From NCBI GenBank assembly GCA_946498245.1, contig CAMMNN010000016.1, positions 1 through 64,000 on the forward strand: a stretch of DNA of 64,000 bases, written 5' to 3'. Source of the DNA: an uncultured Clostridium sp. Lineage in GTDB: Bacteria; Bacillota; Clostridia; Lachnospirales; Lachnospiraceae. The position numbers and the translations under genes are program-made. The notes below the pieces were generated by a model. The model did no database searches and was not told the DNA's origin. It was given only the letters and a program-made list of their open reading frames with translations. Shown here piece by piece: positions 50,044 through 60,700 of this stretch. The first letter of the stretch is position 1; every line of letters begins with the position of its first letter.

Positions 50044-51195
50044 ATGACCGGGGAAAAGAATTTGCAAAAAGAAACAGTCCGGGCAGTGGTAATCGGATTC
50101 GGAGGAATGGGAAGCCAGTACGCCCGGATGATTTACGATAAAAAGATCCGGGGGATGGAGCTTTACGGGATCTGCTGCCGCAACCAGCGGGGGCAGGAGC
50201 GGATTCGGAAAGAATTTCCGGAAGCGGTTTTATTTCAAAATGCCGAAGAAACCATGGCCCATGGAGAGGAATTTGACGCTGTCATAATCGTTACGCCTCA
50301 CGACAGCCACGTTGCCATTGGACGGCAGGCGTTTGAGGCAGGCCTCCACGTGCTGACGGACAAGCCGATGGGAATTGCCCCTACGGAGATTAAAGCGTTG
50401 ATAGCTGCCGGGGAAAAGGCCGGGACGGCTTTGGGCGTAATGTTTAATAACCGGGCCCTTCCTGCCTATCAGAAAGCCAAAGAAGTGATTGAGGAAGGTA
50501 TGCTGGGCCGCGTAACCAGGGCGGTATGGGTCTGCAACACATGGTACCGGACGCCCTGCTACCACAAATCCGCCCCCTGGAGAAGCAGTTGGAGAGGGGA
50601 GCGCGGCGGCCTTCTCATTAACCAGTGCCAACACTACCTGGATCTGTGGCAGTGGATACTGGGAATGCCAGACGCCGTATACGCAGGCATCGATTTTGGC
50701 AAGTACAATGATTTTTTAGTAGACGACAGCGTGGATCTGCAGTTTCTGTACAACAGCGGCCTGAGAGGAACCTTTATCAGCGCCAGCGGCGAAGCGCCGG
50801 GAGTCAACCGTTTTGAAATTTGGGGAACCGAAGGAAGGCTGACCATTATGGACGGGGAGCGGATTTTCTTTGATGAAAACGAGCTGTCTACAGAAGAATT
50901 TGCCCGGGTGAATCAGGAAATTTACGGGAAACTTCCCCACAGGGAACGGGAGATTACCGTAGAGGAAACTGGGGATCCGTATTGCCTGATACTGCAGAAT
51001 TTTGCAGATCATATATTAAAGGGAACGCCGCTTTTGGCTCCCGGCATACAGGGGATCAACTCCATGGAAATGGCCTGCGGGGCCTATCTTTCCGCCTGGA
51101 AAGAGAAAAAGGTCAGGCTTCCGGTCAATGACCAGGAGTATGAGATGCTGTTAAAAGAGAAAAAGGAGGAAGAAGAAAGATGGTTAACGAAGTAA
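50044..51195 (+). CDS. Gfo/Idh/MocA-family NAD(P)-dependent oxidoreductase
   Basis: A 383-aa sugar or cyclitol dehydrogenase-type enzyme. The Rossmann motif is G18-F-G20-G-M-G23; the EKP-equivalent is [29 protein letters not shown] supplies the substrate His region. The C-terminal beta-sheet domain is present. Substrate cannot be assigned. It overlaps glyA by 16 nt, an unusual pairing. Confidence 0.88.
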   Translation: MTGEKNLQKETVRAVVIGFGGMGSQYARMIYDKKIRGMELYGICCRNQRGQERIRKEFPEAVLFQNAEETMAHGEEFDAVIIVTPHDSHVAIGRQAFEAGLHVLTDKPMGIAPTEIKALIAAGEKAGTALGVMFNNRALPAYQKAKEVIEEGMLGRVTRAVWVCNTWYRTPCYHKSAPWRSSWRGERGGLLINQCQHYLDLWQWILGMPDAVYAGIDFGKYNDFLVDDSVDLQFLYNSGLRGTFISASGEAPGVNRFEIWGTEGRLTIMDGERIFFDENELSTEEFARVNQEIYGKLPHREREITVEETGDPYCLILQNFADHILKGTPLLAPGIQGINSMEMACGAYLSAWKEKKVRLPVNDQEYEMLLKEKKEEEERWLTK

Positions 51196-52427
51196 TGGAG
51201 TTTCTCTCCAGCCAGGATCCGGAGGTTGGGGCCGCGATTCAGAAAGAATGCGCCCGCCAGCGCCGCAATTTGGAACTGATTGCATCGGAAAACATTGTGT
51301 CCGAGGCGGTTATGATGGCTATGGGAACCGTTCTGACCAATAAGTATGCAGAGGGTTATCCCGGCAAACGCTATTATGGCGGATGCGAAAACGTGGATGT
51401 GCTGGAAACCATTGCCATTGAAAGGGCAAAGAAGCTTTTCGGATGCGATTATGCCAACGTACAGCCCCATTCCGGCGCTCAGGCCAATATGGCCGTGTTT
51501 GTGGCAATGTTAAAGCCCGGAGATACGGTACTGGGAATGAACTTAAACCATGGAGGCCATTTAACTCACGGGAGCCCGGTAAACTTTTCCGGTCTTTACT
51601 TTAACATTGTTCCCTACGGAGTCAATGACGAAGGCTTTATTGATTATGACGAGTTAGAACGCCTTGCAGTGGAAAACAAGCCCAAATTGATTATTGCAGG
51701 AGCCAGCGCCTACGGCAGAACCATTGACTTCAAGCGCTTCCGGGAGGTGGCTGACAAAGTGGGAGCATATCTGATGGTGGATATGGCCCATATTGCCGGA
51801 CTGGTGGCCGCCGGACTTCACCCAAGCCCCATTCCCTATGCCGATGTGGTAACCACCACCACCCATAAGACCCTGAGAGGACCCAGAGGCGGTCTGATTC
51901 TGGCAAATAAAGAGGCGGCGGAGAAATTTAATTTTAATAAAGCCATTTTCCCGGGAACCCAGGGAGGTCCTTTAGAGCACGTTATTGCCGCCAAAGCGGT
52001 ATGCTTCGGGGAAGCTTTAAAGCCGGAATTTAAAGAGTATCAGCAGCAGGTTATTAAGAATGCCAAAGCACTGGCCCGCGCTCTCAAGGAACAGGGATTC
52101 CAGGTCCTGACGGGAGGTACGGACAATCACCTGATGCTGGTGGATCTGCGGGGAATGGAGGTTACGGGAAAAGAACTCCAGAACCGCTGCGACGAGGTTT
52201 ACATTACTCTCAATAAAAACGCAGTTCCCAATGATCCCAGAAGTCCCTTTGTAACCTCCGGCGTCCGCATCGGTACTCCTGCCGTTACCTCCAGAGGACT
52301 GGTAGAAGAAGACATGGACAAGATCGCAGAATGCATCTGGCTGGCGGCTACGGACTTTGAAAACAAGGCGGACTATATCCGTGAAGAAGTAACAAAGATT
52401 TGTGACAAATATCCTATTTATCAATAA
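51180..52427 (+). CDS. glyA: Serine hydroxymethyltransferase
   Basis: A 415-aa PLP enzyme interconverting serine and glycine with tetrahydrofolate. [26 protein letters not shown], the PLP lysine in [14 protein letters not shown], and [11 protein letters not shown] are family signatures. AAAAAGGAGG precedes the ATG, and the start lies inside the previous gene. No glycine riboswitch is apparent because there is no leader. Confidence 0.96.
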   Translation: MVNEVMEFLSSQDPEVGAAIQKECARQRRNLELIASENIVSEAVMMAMGTVLTNKYAEGYPGKRYYGGCENVDVLETIAIERAKKLFGCDYANVQPHSGAQANMAVFVAMLKPGDTVLGMNLNHGGHLTHGSPVNFSGLYFNIVPYGVNDEGFIDYDELERLAVENKPKLIIAGASAYGRTIDFKRFREVADKVGAYLMVDMAHIAGLVAAGLHPSPIPYADVVTTTTHKTLRGPRGGLILANKEAAEKFNFNKAIFPGTQGGPLEHVIAAKAVCFGEALKPEFKEYQQQVIKNAKALARALKEQGFQVLTGGTDNHLMLVDLRGMEVTGKELQNRCDEVYITLNKNAVPNDPRSPFVTSGVRIGTPAVTSRGLVEEDMDKIAECIWLAATDFENKADYIREEVTKICDKYPIYQ

Positions 52428-52443
52428 AAGACTGATACGGATG

Positions 52444-52485
52444 AAAATGCCGGACGGCCCCAAATGGAGCTGCCCGGTATTTTTA
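52444..52485 (+). terminator. Terminator after glyA
   Basis: AAAATGCCGG (52444-52453) pairs with CCGGTATTTT (52474-52483) allowing one wobble, with a further inner GGC/GC pairing, and ends in a T-run. It closes the alr-to-glyA series and lies beside the end of the reverse-strand AraC gene. Confidence 0.75.
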
Positions 52486-52487
52486 CG

Positions 52488-53339
52488 TCAAGCGGGGGCG
52501 TCGGGAGGCTCCGGAACTCCCGGGCTTTTCCGGTAGGCCGAAGGCGACATTCCCATATCCTTTTTAAAGGCCATGGCAAAGTACTGCTCCGAGAGGTAGC
52601 CGCAGTAATAAGCCACCTCCGAATAGGAAAGATTGGAGTTCTTCAGAAAATAGCAGGCCCGCTTGAGCCGCAGGTTTGTGATGTACTGCTGCATGGGAAT
52701 GCCGCTGATTTCTTTAAAAATCCGGTAAAGGTAGGTTCGATCCAGTCCCACGGCGTCACAGATGCTTTGGACAGAGATATTATTGTAATAAGAGTCCTGA
52801 ATCAGAGAGATGGCCTTGCTGACATAATATTCTTTTCTGGAAAGAGGCTTGATGTTGCGGTTATGCTGCATCAGTCTGGAGCAGAGCAGGTAGAAATTTC
52901 CCAGAGCCGTGTAGCTGTCGGAAATGGATACGGTATTTCGGGCCGCAAGAGGACGGATCAGTTCTGTAAGCTCCTCCATAGGCTCATAGTGGAGAATGGG
53001 AGAGGCATTGGTAATATTGCAGAGCTGCATCAACTGCAGGGCGTCAATACCGTCAAAACCGACCCAGTAATACACCCAGGGATCGGATTCGTCTGACTGG
53101 TAGGAAATGGGGACGCGCGGAATCAAAAGGAAACAGTCGTTAGGCCCCAGGCGGTAGGTCTGATTATTGACCCGGTAAATCCCTTTTCCCCTTACAATGC
53201 AGTGGAGTACATAATGATCAATAATAGTTTGGGCGGAGTAATGTCCCGGCAGAGTTTCATGGTAGCCGTAGTCTAAGATACGGACCGTTTCGTTGGTGGA
53301 CTGGTTCTGGCTAAAATAGCAGATTGTTTTCGTTCCCAC
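52488..53339 (-). CDS. AraC-family transcriptional regulator
   Basis: A 283-aa protein. An N-terminal cupin-like sugar-sensing domain spans about residues 30-150 (HYVLHCIVRGKGIYRVNNQTYRLGPNDCFLLIP). Two HTH units lie at about 178-275 (ISVQSICDAVGLDRTYLYRIFKEISGIPMQQYI, YSEVAYYCGYLSEQYFAMAFKKDMGMSPSAYRK). Start is GTG at 53339 after AAGGAG. Divergent from the metallo-hydrolase and sugar ABC genes, which it probably activates. Confidence 0.92.
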   Translation of the reverse strand: MGTKTICYFSQNQSTNETVRILDYGYHETLPGHYSAQTIIDHYVLHCIVRGKGIYRVNNQTYRLGPNDCFLLIPRVPISYQSDESDPWVYYWVGFDGIDALQLMQLCNITNASPILHYEPMEELTELIRPLAARNTVSISDSYTALGNFYLLCSRLMQHNRNIKPLSRKEYYVSKAISLIQDSYYNNISVQSICDAVGLDRTYLYRIFKEISGIPMQQYITNLRLKRACYFLKNSNLSYSEVAYYCGYLSEQYFAMAFKKDMGMSPSAYRKSPGVPEPPDAPA

Positions 53340-53398
53340 AGCTTTCTCCTTGTATTAGCAACAAAATATGAAAAATTGACAACATAAGTTCCTTTTTA

Positions 53399-53421
53399 TT
53401 TATACCAAAATACGGTATAAA
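53399..53421. promoter_or_regulatory. Palindrome in the AraC / hydrolase divergent region
   Basis: TTTATACC (53399-53406) and GGTATAAA (53414-53421) form perfect 8-bp arms 7 bp apart, in an AT-rich 256-bp gap between divergent genes. A candidate operator; the promoters themselves are not clear. Confidence 0.4.
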
Positions 53422-53595
53422 TAACAATAGAAACAATTTAATTCTCAATATTATTATCAGAAATTTACAAATATACAAAAAATGATTGAGAAAAAATTGT
53501 CAAAACAATGGATGGTGCCGATCTTTTGTATCTATAGAGAGATGACAGCATTTTATGTATTATGCAATAGAATATAGATGAGGTGGGTGAAAGAT

Positions 53596-54420
53596 ATGAA
53601 AATAACGTATTACGGTACGTCGGCTTCCGAGGCATGGCCCGCGCTGTTTTGCAGTTGTGAAGCCTGCAGACTGGCAAGAGAACTGGGAGGGAAAAACATT
53701 CGTACCAGAAGCCAGACTCTGATAGGCAGCACTCTGCTTATTGACTTTCCGCCGGATACCAATTACCACGTCCAAAAATACCATTTGGATCTCAGAAATA
53801 TCCGCACGCTGCTCATTACTCACAGCCATCACGATCACTTTTTCCCTTATGATATATTTATGAGAACCTCCGCCTTTGCGGAAGGCTCAGAGGGAAGCCG
53901 GCTTTTGGTATATGGAAATGATACCATTGAAAAGAAATTTCGGGAGGCGTCCCGGCTTTTTAATGATTATCAGGATTTCATAGAGTTCCGGCGGCTGAAT
54001 CCCTTTGACGCCATCCGTACAGAAGACGGCTATGATGTGACTGCTCTGGCAGCAGATCACAACCAGCCGGAAAACTCCCTGATCTTCCAGATTGAAAGAG
54101 AGGGGAAACGGATTTTATACGCCCACGATACGGGAATTTTCCCGGAATGTACATGGGAGTTTCTGGAAGGAAAAACCTTTGATTTCATCAGTCTGGACTG
54201 CACAGCTCTCAACCGGGATTGGAGAAAGGGCCATATGGGATTTCAGGCCGTGGACGAGGTAACGGAACGATTAAAGGCCATGGGCTGTATCCGTCCGGAG
54301 ACGGTAATGGTTCTCAACCATTTCGCCCATTTTGGGAATTTCACCCATGAACGGATTTGTGAAATAGAAAATCCCAAGGGGTATGAGGTGGCCTATGACG
54401 GCTGTGTTTATGAGATATAA
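53596..54420 (+). CDS. PhnP-like metallo-beta-lactamase-fold phosphodiesterase
   Basis: A 274-aa metallo-hydrolase. The metal motif is H76-x-H78-x-D80-H81 (THSHHDHF), with later AHDTG and a C-terminal LNHFAHFG. The N-terminal C19-x-C21-x2-C24 (FCSCEAC) matches the extra structural zinc site of PhnP, the cyclic ribose-phosphate phosphodiesterase of C-P lyase pathways. No phn genes are nearby; instead a sugar-type ABC transporter follows, so a sugar cyclic phosphate or other phosphodiester is the likely substrate. Start ATG 53596 with GAGGTGGG; an ATG at 53578 is also in frame. Confidence 0.78.
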   Translation: MKITYYGTSASEAWPALFCSCEACRLARELGGKNIRTRSQTLIGSTLLIDFPPDTNYHVQKYHLDLRNIRTLLITHSHHDHFFPYDIFMRTSAFAEGSEGSRLLVYGNDTIEKKFREASRLFNDYQDFIEFRRLNPFDAIRTEDGYDVTALAADHNQPENSLIFQIEREGKRILYAHDTGIFPECTWEFLEGKTFDFISLDCTALNRDWRKGHMGFQAVDEVTERLKAMGCIRPETVMVLNHFAHFGNFTHERICEIENPKGYEVAYDGCVYEI

Positions 54421-54471
54421 GAGCGAGACGTGGAAAACTGCACCTGAAATTTGAATACAAAATGCAATTAA

Positions 54472-54488
54472 GGCGATATAATATTGCC
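54472..54488. promoter_or_regulatory. Palindrome over a -10 box before the sugar-binding protein gene
   Basis: GGCGATATAATATTGCC is nearly palindromic and contains TATAAT (54477-54482). The best -35 (TTGAAT at 54451) is 20 bp away, too far for a strong promoter, which suits an activator-dependent site. Confidence 0.4.
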
Positions 54489-54512
54489 TGAAAATAAAAG
54501 GAGGAAGATTAT

Positions 54513-55865
54513 ATGGAAAAAAAGAAGTGGGTAAAAACAACCATGGCATTGTGTTTGACGGCAGGCGCCGCCTTATTAACAGCCTGCGGCAGCTCATCAG
54601 GGGAGAGCGCTGCAGATACCACAGGGGCTGCGGCTGAGGCTGCCGGTCAGGAAGAAACCGTTCAGGAAGCTTCCGGATCAGGGGATTTCAGCGGAAAAGA
54701 AATCGAGATCGCCACATACCTCACGGGAGACACCCTTAATGCCTACAAGGAAGTAATAGCCGGATTCGAGAGCGAAACAGGGGTAAAGGTTACTTTGGAC
54801 GAGTATGGAGACGACTATGAGAGTACCATGAAGATTCGTATGGCCTCCAATGACCTTCCGGATGTTTTTGAAACCCACGGCTGGAGCCTGATCCGTTATA
54901 AGGAATATTTGACGGATTTGAGCGGAGAACCTTGGGCTGCTGATTTAAGCGACGCGGCTTTAGGCGTTATCCAGGATACGGACGGCAAAATTTACACCCT
55001 TATGACCACGGGTTCCTGTCTGGGGACGGCTGTAAATATGGACGTATGCGAAGCCGCCGGAGTAGACCCCTGGGAGATTGAAACCTGGGAAGATTTTAAC
55101 GCTGCCTGCGACAAAATCAAAGAAGCCGGATATACGCCCATTGCCAATTACTTTACTTCCGCAGGAGCTCTGGCCAATGCAAACGGTTCCTGGTTAAGCT
55201 ACGAAGGGGCGGTTTACAACGACAATGAGGCCATTTTAAACGGAACCTGGGACTGGGAGCATTTCAGAACGATTCTGGATTACCTTCAGACCTGGTTTGA
55301 CAACGGTTATCTGTATGAAGACTGCGGAACCATCAGCCAGACCGACGCCATTGAGCGCTGCGCCAGAAATGAATGCGCCTTTATCGTAGGGATCGGTACT
55401 TCCTACCAGACGGCGGTAGTTGCTGCCAATCCTGACGTAACCATGGCTATGATTCCCATCTGCGCAAGCCAGGAAGGCGGAGCGCGGTTCTGCGGCATCG
55501 GCGAGGGAGCTTCCTTCGGAATCTGGAAAGATACAGAAGAAATGGACGTCTGCAAAGCATTCTTAAACTATGTAGCGGAAAATGCAGACGGCATCAATGC
55601 AGCAGCAGGCGAAATCAGCACACTGCCCTCTGAGACAACCAAATCCTACGGAATGCAGATGCTGGAAGAGATGGAGAGCCATTATCCTGACGTATTCTAT
55701 GACAATCTTTGGGACCGCAAGTATATGCCGGCAGGTATGTGGAGCATCTTTGAAGTTGCGGCGGGAATGTTCTGTGAGGATCAGTCCGAGGACAGCAAGC
55801 AGGAAGTAATCGATTACCTGAAAGAGAATTACACGGATTTGTATGAGGCAGCACAGGAAGAGTAA
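54513..55865 (+). CDS. Sugar ABC transporter substrate-binding lipoprotein (SBP family 1)
   Basis: A 450-aa receptor. The signal peptide ends at LTAC with lipidated Cys25, followed by a Ser/Ala/Glu linker to about residue 58. The solute-binding fold begins KEIEIATYLTGDTLNAYKEVIAGFESETGVKV; DVFETHGWSLIRY, LPSETT and a Trp-rich C-terminal half fit carbohydrate receptors. Followed by two MalF/MalG-type permeases. AAAGGAGGA precedes the ATG. Confidence 0.9.
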   Translation: MEKKKWVKTTMALCLTAGAALLTACGSSSGESAADTTGAAAEAAGQEETVQEASGSGDFSGKEIEIATYLTGDTLNAYKEVIAGFESETGVKVTLDEYGDDYESTMKIRMASNDLPDVFETHGWSLIRYKEYLTDLSGEPWAADLSDAALGVIQDTDGKIYTLMTTGSCLGTAVNMDVCEAAGVDPWEIETWEDFNAACDKIKEAGYTPIANYFTSAGALANANGSWLSYEGAVYNDNEAILNGTWDWEHFRTILDYLQTWFDNGYLYEDCGTISQTDAIERCARNECAFIVGIGTSYQTAVVAANPDVTMAMIPICASQEGGARFCGIGEGASFGIWKDTEEMDVCKAFLNYVAENADGINAAAGEISTLPSETTKSYGMQMLEEMESHYPDVFYDNLWDRKYMPAGMWSIFEVAAGMFCEDQSEDSKQEVIDYLKENYTDLYEAAQEE

Positions 55866-55927
55866 AGGGGCAATATGAGGCTCGCTGCCCTTAGGCAATG
55901 TGAGCAAGGCAGAAAGGATGCGCTGTT

Positions 55928-56803
55928 ATGATGGAGAAAAGGAAAAAATGGATATTGTTATCCTTGAGCATTCCAGCTTTTTTGCTAATCATTATTTTTA
56001 TGATTGTTCCGCTGGGCAATGCGCTGCGGGTATCCTTCTATAAATGGAACGGATTTTCGCAGAAAATGAAATTTATCGGGCTGGAGAACTATTTGTCCCT
56101 GTTTACGGACAAGGTTTTTTGGAGATCCACAGCCAATACTTTCGTATATGGCTTTGGAAGCACCCTGCTCCAGAATATCTTCGGCCTTTCTGCCGCCCTG
56201 TTTGTCAATAAACAGTTTCGGGGAAGAAATTTCGTACGGCTGATTCTGTATATGCCGATTATGATCTCAGGGGTTATTATGGGCGCCATTCAGTATTACA
56301 TTTTCAGCTATGACAACGGCGTTCTCAACAACCTGTTAAATCTTTTCGGCATCCAGGACATTTACTGGATGAAAACAGGAATCCGCTCCGTAGCGATTAT
56401 TACCCTGATTAACAGTTGGCAGGCCATGGGTTTTTGTATGCTGATCTACCTGGCGGGCCTGCAGAATATTCCCCGGATGTACCAGGAGGCGGCCCGACTT
56501 GACGGAGCGACGAAATGGCAGGCATTTTTTAAGGTGGATATTCCCCTTCTGATGCCGGCCATTACCACCGCAGTCATAACCAACCTTATTGGAGGCTTTA
56601 AGCTTTACGACATTATTGTTACCCTGACTAACGGAGGTCCCAACCGGAAATCCCTGTCCCTGTCCTACTACATTTCCCTTCTGTATTTTAACGACGAAAA
56701 AGCGGGATACTCATCGGCCGTGGGAATTGCCCTGTTCGTTATTATTTTTATTGTGGCCGTTCCCATTAACCGGTACCTGCGGAGCAAGGAGGTGGAATAC
56801 TAA
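55928..56803 (+). CDS. Sugar ABC transporter permease, MalF/UgpA type
   Basis: A 291-aa permease with six membrane segments. N-terminal KRKKWILLSLSIPAFLLIIIFMIVPLGNALRVSFYKWNGF and the EAA coupling loop YQEAARLDGATKWQAFFKVDIPLLMPA are diagnostic. The next gene starts immediately at its stop (56804). Confidence 0.9.
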   Translation: MMEKRKKWILLSLSIPAFLLIIIFMIVPLGNALRVSFYKWNGFSQKMKFIGLENYLSLFTDKVFWRSTANTFVYGFGSTLLQNIFGLSAALFVNKQFRGRNFVRLILYMPIMISGVIMGAIQYYIFSYDNGVLNNLLNLFGIQDIYWMKTGIRSVAIITLINSWQAMGFCMLIYLAGLQNIPRMYQEAARLDGATKWQAFFKVDIPLLMPAITTAVITNLIGGFKLYDIIVTLTNGGPNRKSLSLSYYISLLYFNDEKAGYSSAVGIALFVIIFIVAVPINRYLRSKEVEY

Positions 56804-57676
56804 ATGAGATCCTTTTCCTATGAAAAAACCAACATGAAGCAATTCCGCGCTCCCAACAAGAAGGTACAGGTTTGGGTAGGGATTGTAGCCGTTATTCTGG
56901 TCTTATTGTATCTGCTGCCGATTTACGTTATGCTGAACCTGTCCTTCCGCTATATGACAGATTTGACGCCCCGTCTGTATCTGCCGGAAAAATGGACTCT
57001 GGAGAATTACGTCCAGGCATTCACCTCTCCGGATCTCATGAACAGCTTCAAAAACTCTATTGTTTACGTGGCTGAGGTCTGCGCCCTGGAAATCGTACTG
57101 GGAGGTCTGGCGGCCTACGGTCTGGCCCGGGCAGGGGGCAAGGTATCTACGACTTTGAGAACCTTTAATATCTGTATTATGATGATACCAAGCCTGTCTC
57201 TGTTAGTCGGTACCTACTCTCTTATGACAAGGTTCGGCATGATTAATAAAATATGGGCTCTGTCTCTGCAGACGGCGGCCATCGGCATGGCCAGCACCAT
57301 GTTTTTCTACACATCCTTTATTGTTTCTATTCCCAAAGATCTGGATGATGCGGCAGCCATAGACGGAGCGGGAATTTTCCAGACCTTTTTCCGGATTATT
57401 TTACCGCAGCTAAAACCCATAACCGTAACCCGTCTGATTATGATTGCGGTGGGAGCCTGGAACAGCTACGCCATGCCCAGCTACTTGCTGACGGATACCA
57501 GCAAGTCTACGGTAATCCTGACGGTCCGCAAGGCCTTTTATTCGGCTTACGGGGCCGTCCAGAACGTGCCTCTGGCCTGCGCCATGTGTGCCGTAGCCCT
57601 GCTTCCGGTAATCCTGTTGTATGTCCTGCTTCAGCGTTACATTATTGAAGGACAGTTGGATTCCGTAAGCAAATAA
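56804..57676 (+). CDS. Sugar ABC transporter permease, MalG/UgpE type
   Basis: A 290-aa permease with six membrane segments and EAA loop LDDAAAIDGAGIFQTFFRIILPQLKP. No cognate ATPase gene is present in the operon, so a shared MsmX-type ATPase encoded elsewhere would energise the system, as in many Firmicutes. Confidence 0.9.
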   Translation: MRSFSYEKTNMKQFRAPNKKVQVWVGIVAVILVLLYLLPIYVMLNLSFRYMTDLTPRLYLPEKWTLENYVQAFTSPDLMNSFKNSIVYVAEVCALEIVLGGLAAYGLARAGGKVSTTLRTFNICIMMIPSLSLLVGTYSLMTRFGMINKIWALSLQTAAIGMASTMFFYTSFIVSIPKDLDDAAAIDGAGIFQTFFRIILPQLKPITVTRLIMIAVGAWNSYAMPSYLLTDTSKSTVILTVRKAFYSAYGAVQNVPLACAMCAVALLPVILLYVLLQRYIIEGQLDSVSK

Positions 57677-57698
57677 AGCAAAACCGAAAACAGCAGTA

Positions 57699-57748
57699 AA
57701 AAACCCTGGCGGAACCGTGCCCTATCAGCATGGTTCCCCAGGGTTTTT
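57699..57748 (+). terminator. Terminator of the sugar ABC operon
   Basis: AAAAACCCTGG pairs with CCAGGGTTTTT, and inner GGAACC pairs with GGTTCC around GTGCCCTATCAGCAT. The symmetrical A- and T-runs allow use in both directions, including for the activase gene ending at 57782. Confidence 0.85.
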
Positions 57749-57781
57749 CTATTACACAAAAGCCTTCAGCGCAAGGCCTTT

Positions 57782-60700
57782 CTATGAAGACAGGCTGGCT
57801 GCCGCAACATTGGCGGAGCTGGCCTTTTCGCTTTTAGAGTAGTCCGGTTCCTTGCTGTTACCCAGGCCTCCCTGCCCGGAATGGGAATCCGGGGACTTAC
57901 CGGAGCTTTGCCTCAGATTTTTCTGGGCCGTGGCCAGCATCAGTTTAATGCGGTTAAGCTGGTTGACTTCGCTGGCGCCGGGATCGTAGTCCACAGCAAT
58001 GATATTGGACTCCGGATAATGGCGGCGCAGCTCCTTAATAACGCCTTTTCCTACAATGTGGTTAGGCAGGCAGCCGAAGGGCTGAGTGCACACAATGTTT
58101 TCCACTCCATTGTGGATCAGCTCCAGCATTTCGCCCGTAAGGAACCAGCCTTCGCCGGTCTGGTTGCCAAGGGATACGAAATCCTTTGCCATGGAAGCCA
58201 GATTGCGGATGTCGGCAGGGGCGTCGAAGTGACGGCTCTGCTCCAATTCCTTTCTGGCGGTCTTCCGGAAAAATTCCAGAAGGGCAATTCCCATATTGCA
58301 GATGCGGGCTGTAGAGCGCTTGCCTCCTAAGTGGTCCGCCTTAAAGTTGCTGTTGTAGAAGCAGTACAGCAAAAAGTCCATGAGATCCGGCATAACGGCT
58401 TCAGCGCCCTCGGCCTCCAAAAGTTCTACAATGTGATTGTTGGCCAGAGGAGAAAACTTCACCAGGATTTCCCCTACAATGCCGACTCTCGGTTTCTTTA
58501 CCGCCAGCCGGGGCAGATTGTCGAAGTCCTGAATGATTCCTCTCAGGTTCCGCCCAAATTCCATCATAGAAGGATTCCGTTTGGACAGGGAAGCGATGCA
58601 GCGCTGCTTCCATTCCACGTGGAGCTTGTCGGCGCTTCCCGGCACAGCCTCATAAGGCCGGGTGTTGTAGAGAACCCTCATAAAGACGTCGCCGTAAACC
58701 ACTGCCTGAAGAGCCTTTGTCAGCAAAGGCAGTGTGATGGTAAAGCCGGGATTGGTTTCCATGCCGTTGGCATTGACGGAGATAACAGGGATCTGTCCCA
58801 TGCCGGCTTTCTCCAAAGCCCGACGGATAAAGCCGATATAGTTGGAAGCGCGGCAGCCGCCGCCTGTCTGGCTCATAAAGATAGCGGTGTGATCCAGATC
58901 GTATTTGCCTGACAGCAGGGCGTCCATAATCTGGCCGATAACAATGAGGGAGGGGTAGCAGGCGTCGTTATTGACGTACTGCAGTCCCACGTCCACAGCA
59001 TTCCGGTTGTGGTTCTGAAGAACTTCGATCTTATATCCGAAACTCCGGATAGCCGGTTCCAGCAGGTCGAAGTGAATGGGCGACATCTGGGGGCAGAGGA
59101 TGGTGTAATCCTTCTTCATGGCCTTTGTAAATACCGTCCGGTTGTAGGCGCTGGATACCACTTTATGGCTGTAATGCTTCTGATCCCGCACGCGGAGAGC
59201 CGCAATGAGGGAACGGATCCGGATCCTGGCGGCTCCCAGGTTGTTGACCTCGTCGATTTTGAGAACCGTATAGATTTTGCCGGATTTAGTAAGAATATCA
59301 CTGACCTGATCCGTAGTTACGGCGTCCAGGCCGCAGCCAAAGGAGTTTAACTGAATCAAATCCAAAACGTCGCTGGTTTTTACGTAGCTGGCGGCCTCGT
59401 AAAGACGGGAGTGGTACATCCACTGATCCGTTACCACCAGAGGCCGTTCCACCTTTGCCAGATGGGAAACGGAATCCTCAGTGAGAACTGCAAAGCCGTA
59501 GGATGTAATTAAGTCCGGAATACCGTGGTGGATCTCGGGATCCACGTGGTAGGGACGGCCTGCCAGAACAATGCCGCGCTTGCCGTGCTCCCGTAACCAG
59601 GCAATGGTTTCTTCTCCCTTCTTTTCCATGTCACGCCGGGAGGCCAGAAGCTCCTGCCATGCTTCGTGGGCGGCCTCTGTAATCTCTTTTACCGTAATGG
59701 GACGGGCGAAACCGGAATCCGGGCCGAAAGCTGCGGTAATTTCTTTTACCAGCCCTTTGGTGAGGATTTCCTCGTTGGTAAAAGCAAGGAAAGGATTGAG
59801 GAAGCGGACGTGATTTTCCGCCAGCTCTTCCATATTGTTTTTAATGTTCTCCGCATAGGAGGTAACCATAGGACAGTTGTAGTGGTTGCCGGCATCGGGA
59901 GACTCGTTGCGTTCATAAGGGATACAGGGATAAAAAATCAGCTTGATTCCCTGCTTAATCAGCCAGCTTACGTGGCCGTGGGCCAGCTTTGCAGGATAAC
60001 ATTCCGACTCACTGGGAATGGACTCAATACCCAGCTCGTAAAGCTGGCGGCTGGACTGGGCCGAAAGGATGGTCCGAAATCCCAGCTTCTTGAAAAATAC
60101 GGCCCAGAAGGGGTAGTTTTCATACATATTTAAGACTCTGGGGATTCCAATAACGCCTCGGGGAGCCATATCCAGAGTGAGAGGTTCGTAATCAAACATC
60201 CGCTGGTACTTGTATTGGAATAAATTGGGAATCTCTTTTTTCTGCTTTTCTTTTCCCAGGCCCCGTTCACACCGGTTGCCGGATACAAACCGGCGGCCGC
60301 TTCCAAATTGATTGATAGTCAGGACGCAGTGATTGATGCAGCCCTGGCAGCGGGTCATGGAGGTAGTGTATTTCAGGTTCAAGATCTTTTCCATAGGAAG
60401 CATAGAGCTTTCCTTTTGGGCGTCATACCGTTCCCGGGCAATAAGGGCGGCTCCGAAAGCCCCCATAATGCCGGCAATATCGGGGCGAACCGCTTCGCAG
60501 CCCGCAATTTTTTCAAAGCTTCTGAGAACGGCGTCATTGTAGAAGGTACCGCCCTGAACCACTACGTGGGAGCCCAGATCTGCGGCGCTGGTGATTTTGA
60601 TTACTTTAAACAGCGCGTTTTTAATGACAGAGTAGGCAAGGCCGGCGGAAATGTCGGCCACGCTTGCCCCTTCTTTTTGGGCCTGCTTTACGTTGGAGTT

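Noticed and set aside
51100-51180. Glycine riboswitch before glyA
   Set aside because: glyA starts inside the preceding gene, so no leader is available.
52464-53096. Forward open frame opposite the AraC regulator
   Set aside because: AraC motifs on the reverse strand are clear; the forward frame has no ribosome site or domain.
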